Below, piece by piece: positions 59,848 through 64,000 of a stretch of 64,000 nt of DNA. The DNA lies in the NCBI RefSeq assembly GCF_009674495.1, contig NZ_WKJN01000004.1:62001-126000 (forward strand), in the 5' to 3' direction. The notes under the pieces were generated by a model. The model was not told where the DNA came from. It searched no databases and worked only from the letters and a program-made list of their open reading frames with translations. Position 1 is the stretch's first letter. Every line of letters starts with the position of its first letter. A program made the position numbers and the translations under genes. Source of the stretch: Duganella alba (lineage in GTDB: Bacteria; Pseudomonadota; Gammaproteobacteria; Burkholderiales; Burkholderiaceae_D).

Positions 59848-60816
59848 TCAGGCGGCCGTGGCAGCCTTGCCCAGCACGCTGCGAATGGTGCCGGCCAGAT
59901 CCTCGGCCGAGAACTTGGCCACATACGCATCCGCACCAACACCCTTGACGTGATCCTCGTTGGTCTTGCCGGACAGCGAAGAATGTATCACCACAGGAAT
60001 CTTGCCGAAGCGCGGATCCTGCTTGATCAGACGGGTCAGCGTAAAGCCATCCATCTCCGGCATTTCCAGGTCAGTCAGCACCATGGCCACGCGATCGGTG
60101 ATCGGCAGGCCTTCGGCCTTGGCGCCATCCGCGATCGACTGCAGACGGTCCCAGGCTTCCTTGCCCGACTTGGTCATGATGAAGTGCACGCCCATCGCTT
60201 CCAGACCTTTTTCGATCAGGTTGCGCGCGACAACCGAATCGTCGGCGGCCAGCACCACGGAACCCGGTTTCAGCAGCACTTTCGGGCCGATGGTTTCCGG
60301 ATCGATATCATCACGCTCCGGCGGCACCAGGTCGCGCAGAATGGTTTCCACGTCCAGCACCTGCGCCAGGCGGGTGTTTTGCGTGTCGCCATCGACGCGG
60401 GCGATACTGGTGACCTTGCCGCCGGCAGTGCCTTCGGCGGTCAGCACCTGGCTCCAGTCCAGGCGCACGATTTCTTCCACCGACTCGACCGCGAACGCTT
60501 GCGTGGTACGCGCGAATTCAGTGACCAACATAATATTCAGACCGGTTTTTGGGGTCACACCGACGATGCCTGGCAAATCCAGCACCGTGATGATTTGTCC
60601 GCGCAGATTCACAACGCCCAGCATGTGTGGCGGGGATCCGGCCACAGCAGTCACTTCAGGCATTGCGACGATTTCGCGGATTTTGAAGACGTTAATACCG
60701 AACAGCTCGGAATGTTCGCCATTGGCGTCGCCGCCGAGACGGAACAGGAGGAGTTCGAATTTGTTGGAGTTGGTTAAGTTACTACGCTCATCAACTTCCT
60801 GTTGAACAGATTTCAT
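59848..60816 (-). CDS. cheV: Chemotaxis coupling protein CheV (CheW + receiver)
   Basis: Protein of 322 residues. The CheW-like domain (about 15-165) has FELLLFRLGG, FGINVFKIREIV, GVVNLRGQIITVLDLPGI. The receiver domain (about 185-315) has the acidic pair in VLAADDSVVARNLI, acceptor Asp in MVLTDLEMPEMDG and Lys in YVAKFSAEDL. CheV couples chemoreceptors to CheA and adapts by phosphorylation. It is monocistronic here, without other che genes. GGGAGA precedes ATG 60816. Confidence 0.96.
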   Translation of the reverse strand: MKSVQQEVDERSNLTNSNKFELLLFRLGGDANGEHSELFGINVFKIREIVAMPEVTAVAGSPPHMLGVVNLRGQIITVLDLPGIVGVTPKTGLNIMLVTEFARTTQAFAVESVEEIVRLDWSQVLTAEGTAGGKVTSIARVDGDTQNTRLAQVLDVETILRDLVPPERDDIDPETIGPKVLLKPGSVVLAADDSVVARNLIEKGLEAMGVHFIMTKSGKEAWDRLQSIADGAKAEGLPITDRVAMVLTDLEMPEMDGFTLTRLIKQDPRFGKIPVVIHSSLSGKTNEDHVKGVGADAYVAKFSAEDLAGTIRSVLGKAATAA

Positions 60817-60847
60817 GGATTTCGTCTCCCTTCGGTGGTCCTATCCC

Positions 60848-60888
60848 AGTATAACGTTTTGCAACAGTCCGCCGTCACATTTTGACGG
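60848..60888 (-). promoter_or_regulatory. Putative cheV promoter with upstream dyad
   Basis: Minus-strand TATACT (complement of 60848-60853) can act as -10, giving a leader of about 25 bases. CCGTCA-N5-TGACGG (60872-60888) is a perfect inverted repeat placed at about -30 to -47 relative to that start. No good -35 hexamer is visible, so the dyad could bind an activator that replaces it. Confidence 0.4.
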
Positions 60889-60914
60889 TAAGAAGTTGTT
60901 TTGGAGCACGATAA

Positions 60915-60945
60915 ACAACAAAAAAGGAAGCCCGTGGGCTTCCTT
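60915..60945 (-). terminator. Rho-independent terminator of the tRNA-Gly transcript
   Basis: GGAAGCCC-GT-GGGCTTCC (60926-60943) followed on the minus strand by a run of T (complement of 60921-60925 and flanking A-rich bases). It lies 31 bases past the 3' end of the tRNA. Confidence 0.85.
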
Positions 60946-60949
60946 TGTG

Positions 60950-60971
60950 TTTGCTACTGATTTGCTACTGA
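60950..60971. repeat. Tandem 11-bp repeat TTTGCTACTGA x2
   Basis: Two exact copies (60950-60960 and 60961-60971) lie between the tRNA-Gly 3' end and its terminator. The meaning is unknown. Sequences next to tRNA 3' ends are common integration sites, but no integrase or element is present. Confidence 0.6.
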
Positions 60972-60975
60972 ATTC

Positions 60976-61051
60976 TGGAGCGGGAGAAGAGTCTCGAACT
61001 CTCGACCTCAACCTTGGCAAGGTTGCGCTCTACCAACTGAGCTACTCCCGC
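60976..61051 (-). tRNA. tRNA-Gly (anticodon GCC)
   Basis: A 76-nt cloverleaf on the minus strand. The acceptor stem GCGGGAG pairs with CTCCCGC, the D arm is GTAGCTCAGTTGGTAGAGC, the anticodon stem CAACC/GGTTG encloses TTGCCAA with anticodon GCC, and the T arm has GTTCGAG. The 3' CCA is encoded. A CATAAT -10-like hexamer lies 12-17 bases upstream (complement of 61063-61068). Decodes GGC and GGU. Confidence 0.97.
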
Positions 61052-61177
61052 AGAAGGCATGCATTATGACAGAAAGATTTCCATTTCGCCAGTGCCATAG
61101 CTCAACTTTTTACCGGACAGGCGATAGTGTAAGCTACCCCTGTTTAGCTATAGCAATCAAGTAGGAAAAGGAAGGGA

Positions 61178-62812
61178 ATGGATTCAATCGAAGTCGTACT
61201 GGTCATGATGCTGGCGGTAGTCGCCAGCGCCTACATCCGCCGGGTGCTGCCCGGCTCCATCCCATTGCCGCTGGTGCAGATCGGCCTGGGCGCGCTGATC
61301 GCCGCGCAATCGAGCCATGGCGTGGACCTGGAACCGGACTTGTTCTTCCTGGTGTTCCTGCCGCCGCTGCTGTTCCTCGACGGCTGGCGCATCCCCAAGA
61401 GCGGCCTGCTGCGCGACAAGGGCACGATACTGGAACTGGCGTTCGGACTGGTGGTGTTCACCGTCATCGGCGCCGGCTACCTGATACACTGGATGATACC
61501 GGCCATGCCGCTGCCGGTGGCGTTCGCGCTGGCCGCCATCGTCTCGCCGACCGATCCGATCGCGGTCAGCTCGATCGCCTCCAGCGCGCCGATTCCCAAA
61601 CGGCTGATGCACATCCTGGAAGGCGAATCGCTGCTGAACGACGCCTCCGGCCTGGTGTGCTTCCGCTTTGCGGTGGCGGCCGCGCTGACCGGCACCTTCT
61701 CGCTGCAAACCGCCGCCCTCACCTTCGCCTGGCTGGTGGCGGCCGGCATCGGCGCCGGCGTCGCCGTGACCATGCTGATCACCTGGATGCAGCGCTGGCT
61801 GACGCGCCACTTCGGCGAACCGCCAGGCTCGCCGATCCTGGTCAACCTGCTGATTCCGTTCGGCGCCTACCTGGTGGCCGAACGCCTGCACGCCTCCGGC
61901 ATCCTGGCGGCGGTGGCGGCCGGCGTCACCATGAGCTACGTGGAACTGAGCGGCCACGCCATGGCCAGCACCCGCATCCAGCGCTCGGCCGTGTGGGACA
62001 CGGTGCAGTTCTCCCTGAACGGCGTGATGTTCGTGCTGCTCGGCGAACAGCTGCCGGACATCTTCCACTCGGCCGGTATGTCGCTGGAAGAAAGCGGCCA
62101 TATCAACCGCTGGTGGCTGCTGGCCTACGCGCTGGCGATCACCGCCGGCCTGCTGGCGCTGCGCATGGCGTGGGTATGGGCCTCGCTGCGCCTGACCATC
62201 TTCAAGCAGAAGTTCCGCCACCAGCCGCGCCAGAAAATCAATCCGCGCCTGCTGCTGGCCACCACGCTGGCCGGCGCGCGCGGCACCATCACGCTGGCCG
62301 GTGTGCTGACGCTGCCGCTGCTGCTGCCGGACGGGCGGCCGTTCCCGGCCCGCGCGCTGACCATTTTCCTGGCCTGTTCGGTGATCCTGATCTCGCTGCT
62401 GGTGGCCAGCGTCGCCCTGCCGCGCCTGCTGGCCGGCATGACCTTCCCGGCCGAGCCGGAAGAGCGGCAGGAGGAAGACCTGGCGCGCCGCGCGGCCGCC
62501 AACGCCGCCATCTCCGCCATCGAGAAAACCCAGGTGGAACTGATGGAGTCCGACGCCTGCATCGATCCCGAAGTCTATCCGCAGGCGGCGGCGCGCGTCA
62601 TCGCCTTCTACGAGCACAAGCTGAAGGAGGTCGATCCGGAGAGCGAGCAGTCGTGGCGCAAGACCGACTCCGCCGAGAAGGAGCTGCGGCTGGCGGCGCT
62701 GGCGGCCGAACGCCGCACGGTGTTCGACCTGGCGCGGCACAACCACATTTCCGACGAAACCTCGCGCAAGCTGGTGCGCGAGATCGATCTGATGGAAGCG
62801 CGCTACCGCTAA
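61178..62812 (+). CDS. Na+/H+ antiporter, CPA1 (NhaP/YjcE) type
   Basis: Protein of 544 residues with about 12 membrane helices and a C-terminal cytoplasmic helical domain (from about 420, with EIDLMEARYR end). CPA1 signatures: FLVFLPPLLFLDGWRIPKSGLLRDKG, AAIVSPTDPIAVSSIASSAPIPKRLMHILEGESLLNDASGLVCFRFAVA, containing the conserved ND pair, and LAGARGTITLAGVLTLPLLLPDG. It should export Na+ (or K+) in exchange for H+. GGAAGGGA precedes ATG 61178. The LytS-type kinase starts four bases after its stop, so the three genes form one unit. Confidence 0.92.
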   Translation: MDSIEVVLVMMLAVVASAYIRRVLPGSIPLPLVQIGLGALIAAQSSHGVDLEPDLFFLVFLPPLLFLDGWRIPKSGLLRDKGTILELAFGLVVFTVIGAGYLIHWMIPAMPLPVAFALAAIVSPTDPIAVSSIASSAPIPKRLMHILEGESLLNDASGLVCFRFAVAAALTGTFSLQTAALTFAWLVAAGIGAGVAVTMLITWMQRWLTRHFGEPPGSPILVNLLIPFGAYLVAERLHASGILAAVAAGVTMSYVELSGHAMASTRIQRSAVWDTVQFSLNGVMFVLLGEQLPDIFHSAGMSLEESGHINRWWLLAYALAITAGLLALRMAWVWASLRLTIFKQKFRHQPRQKINPRLLLATTLAGARGTITLAGVLTLPLLLPDGRPFPARALTIFLACSVILISLLVASVALPRLLAGMTFPAEPEERQEEDLARRAAANAAISAIEKTQVELMESDACIDPEVYPQAAARVIAFYEHKLKEVDPESEQSWRKTDSAEKELRLAALAAERRTVFDLARHNHISDETSRKLVREIDLMEARYR

Positions 62813-62816
62813 TCTC

Positions 62817-63872
62817 ATGCAAAGAACCCGCACCGTCATTGCGATCGCCTGGGTCCTGTTCTGGATGCTGATGATCAGCACCGCGATCCAGGAATACCTG
62901 CGCGATCACCATCACGGTCTGTGGAAGCCGATACTGTGGGAAGGCTCGTCGGCGGTGACGGCCACCCTGCTGCTGCTGGCGCAACGGCGCTTCACACGCA
63001 AGCATGACCATCTGCTGCATGCGCCGCTGCGCTGGTTCGGACGGCAGCTGGTGTGGCTGCCGGTCTATTGGGTGGCGTTCGTGCCGCTGGCCTTCGGCAT
63101 GCGGCACGCCATCTATCCGCTGGCCGGCGACACCTACACGCACGGCGGCTGGGCCGAGATCTTCCTCTACGAAGACATCAAGATGACGGTGTTCTTCTTC
63201 ATCTTCTCGACCATCACCTTCGGCGTCCTGTCGTTTCACGCCATGCTGGACGAAAAGCTGCGCGTCGAACGCGCCAACGTCGCGCTGCGCGAGGCGCAGC
63301 TGCTGCGTTTGAGCCAGCAGATGCAGCCGCACTTCCTGTTCAATGCGCTGAACACGATATCGTCGCTGATGTACAGCGACGTGCAGCGCGCCGACGCCAT
63401 GCTGATCCAGCTGTCCGACGTGCTGCGCGCGACGCTGGATGTCGGCGAACGCCACCTGGTGCCGCTGGAGACCGAGCTGCGCATCCTGCGCGGCTACGCC
63501 GCCCTGATGGCCGAGCGCTTCTCGGACCGCGTCAGCATTGTCTGGCATGTCGACGATGCGCTGCTGGCCTGCCCGGTGCCGGTGATGAGCATGCAGCCGC
63601 TGCTGGAAAACATCTTCAAGCACACCGTTGAAAAACGCCGCCAACCGGTGACCATCACCATCTCCGCCCAGCGCCAGCACGACATGCTGATGCTGCGGCT
63701 GGAAGACGACGCCGGCGTGCTGCCCGCCGCAGCCACGCCGGACGCCGGCATCGGCGTGCGCAACCTGCGCGAGCGTCTGGCAGCGTTATACGGCGAGCGC
63801 GCCAGCTTCGACCTGGTCCAGCTATCGCCTGCCGGCGTGCGCGCGGAAGTGAGGCTGCCATGCGCATCCTGA
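62817..63872 (+). CDS. LytS/YehU-type sensor histidine kinase
   Basis: Protein of 351 residues with about four membrane segments in the first 145 residues and a His_kinase domain with H172 in LLRLSQQMQPHFLFNALNTIS. The ATPase part has PLLENIFKHTVEKRRQP (N box) and GIGVRNLRERLAALYG (G2). The G1 box reads LRLEDDAGVL instead of the usual D-N-G-x-G, so it may be weak. It partners the LytR-type regulator whose gene overlaps its end by 13 bases. Confidence 0.9.
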   Translation: MQRTRTVIAIAWVLFWMLMISTAIQEYLRDHHHGLWKPILWEGSSAVTATLLLLAQRRFTRKHDHLLHAPLRWFGRQLVWLPVYWVAFVPLAFGMRHAIYPLAGDTYTHGGWAEIFLYEDIKMTVFFFIFSTITFGVLSFHAMLDEKLRVERANVALREAQLLRLSQQMQPHFLFNALNTISSLMYSDVQRADAMLIQLSDVLRATLDVGERHLVPLETELRILRGYAALMAERFSDRVSIVWHVDDALLACPVPVMSMQPLLENIFKHTVEKRRQPVTITISAQRQHDMLMLRLEDDAGVLPAAATPDAGIGVRNLRERLAALYGERASFDLVQLSPAGVRAEVRLPCAS

Positions 63873-64000
63873 TCGTCGACGACGAGCGCCCGGCGCGCGA
63901 CAAGCTGCGCCGCATGCTGGCGGCCGAGCCGGACATCAGCGCCATCGAAGAGGCGCGCGACGGCGTGGAAGCGCTGGAGCTGTTGCCGTCGTTTGCGCCG
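63860..64000 (+). CDS. Response regulator (LytR/AlgR-like), 3' end beyond window
   Basis: Only the first 47 residues are in the window: ILIVDDERPARDKLRRMLAAEP with the acidic D-D-E and the start of the receiver domain (EEARDGVEALELLP). The overlap with a LytS-type kinase gene predicts a LytTR DNA-binding output domain in the missing part. Confidence 0.85.
   Translation, partial: MRILIVDDERPARDKLRRMLAAEPDISAIEEARDGVEALELLPSFAP

Noticed and set aside
1..64000. CRISPR array, prophage, integron or complete insertion sequence
   Set aside because: No regularly spaced repeats, no cas, integrase or transposase genes, and no terminal inverted repeats with target duplications were seen.

Overview
The window is GC-rich chromosomal DNA of a betaproteobacterium. 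Codon use, gene content and protein style (paired short ChrA proteins, SsuEADCB, biotin-independent malonate decarboxylase, phasin, NsrR, CheV, SsuD/DszA-type monooxygenases) suggest Oxalobacteraceae, close to Massilia, Duganella or Janthinobacterium. That placement is by recall of protein families, not by a search. There is no rRNA, CRISPR array, prophage or intact insertion sequence. One tRNA is present, tRNA-Gly(GCC).

Layout. (1) 1-8.7 kb: the end of a GNAT acetyltransferase, a large acetoacetate-decarboxylase-like/FAD oxidoreductase fusion, an HD-domain protein, and a signalling patch with two NarL-type regulators, a short sensorless histidine kinase and an exported metallo-beta-lactamase-fold protein. 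An isochorismatase-family hydrolase and a small conserved protein follow. (2) 8.7-14 kb: a giant two-component-propeller histidine kinase, a small membrane protein, and a response-regulator/PAS gene flanked by two homologous DnaA-box-rich intergenic blocks exactly 1242 bp apart. (3) 14-17.8 kb: split chromate transporter, exported amidohydrolase, YceI. (4) 17.9-27.4 kb: an organosulfur island, ssuEADCB on the minus strand and, divergently, a DszC-like flavoprotein, a MetNIQ-like importer and a DszA/NtaA-like monooxygenase. (5) 27.3-32.5 kb: mixed genes including a YXWGXW lipoprotein, PAP2 protein, serine acetyltransferase, Bcr/CflA efflux and NsrR. (6) 32.5-42.3 kb: malonate catabolism, a divergent GntR regulator followed by TRAP genes and mdcACDEGBH with almost every junction overlapping. 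(7) 42.3-53.6 kb: thioredoxin 2, phasin with an FNR-type box, ABC-2 exporter, OFA-family MFS, solute-binding proteins (one broken), an orphan flagellar-rod-like protein, an AMP-dependent ligase, a Lnb-type membrane protein and a LysR regulator. (8) 53.6-64 kb: GATase, YbdK ligase, two cation/proton antiporters, S-formylglutathione hydrolase, DJ-1 protein, an Rpn/DUF4351 pseudogene, CheV, tRNA-Gly, and a LytS/LytR pair cut by the window end.

How parts work together. SsuE can supply reduced flavin to SsuD and plausibly to the two divergent flavin-dependent enzymes, so the sulfur island probably releases sulfite from several organosulfur compounds; the serine acetyltransferase nearby would feed cysteine synthesis. 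The TRAP genes would bring malonate in for the Mdc complex, whose ACP prosthetic group is made by MdcB, attached by MdcG and malonylated by MdcH.

The least explained structures are the paired DnaA-box blocks, a Shine-Dalgarno separated from its start by a 16-nt hairpin (about 52.47 kb), dyad clusters around the NarL-type regulators, and apparent leaderless promoters. Intergenic gaps not listed below showed nothing I could support. The only gap over 300 bases, 12291-12614, is mostly filled by repeat block A.
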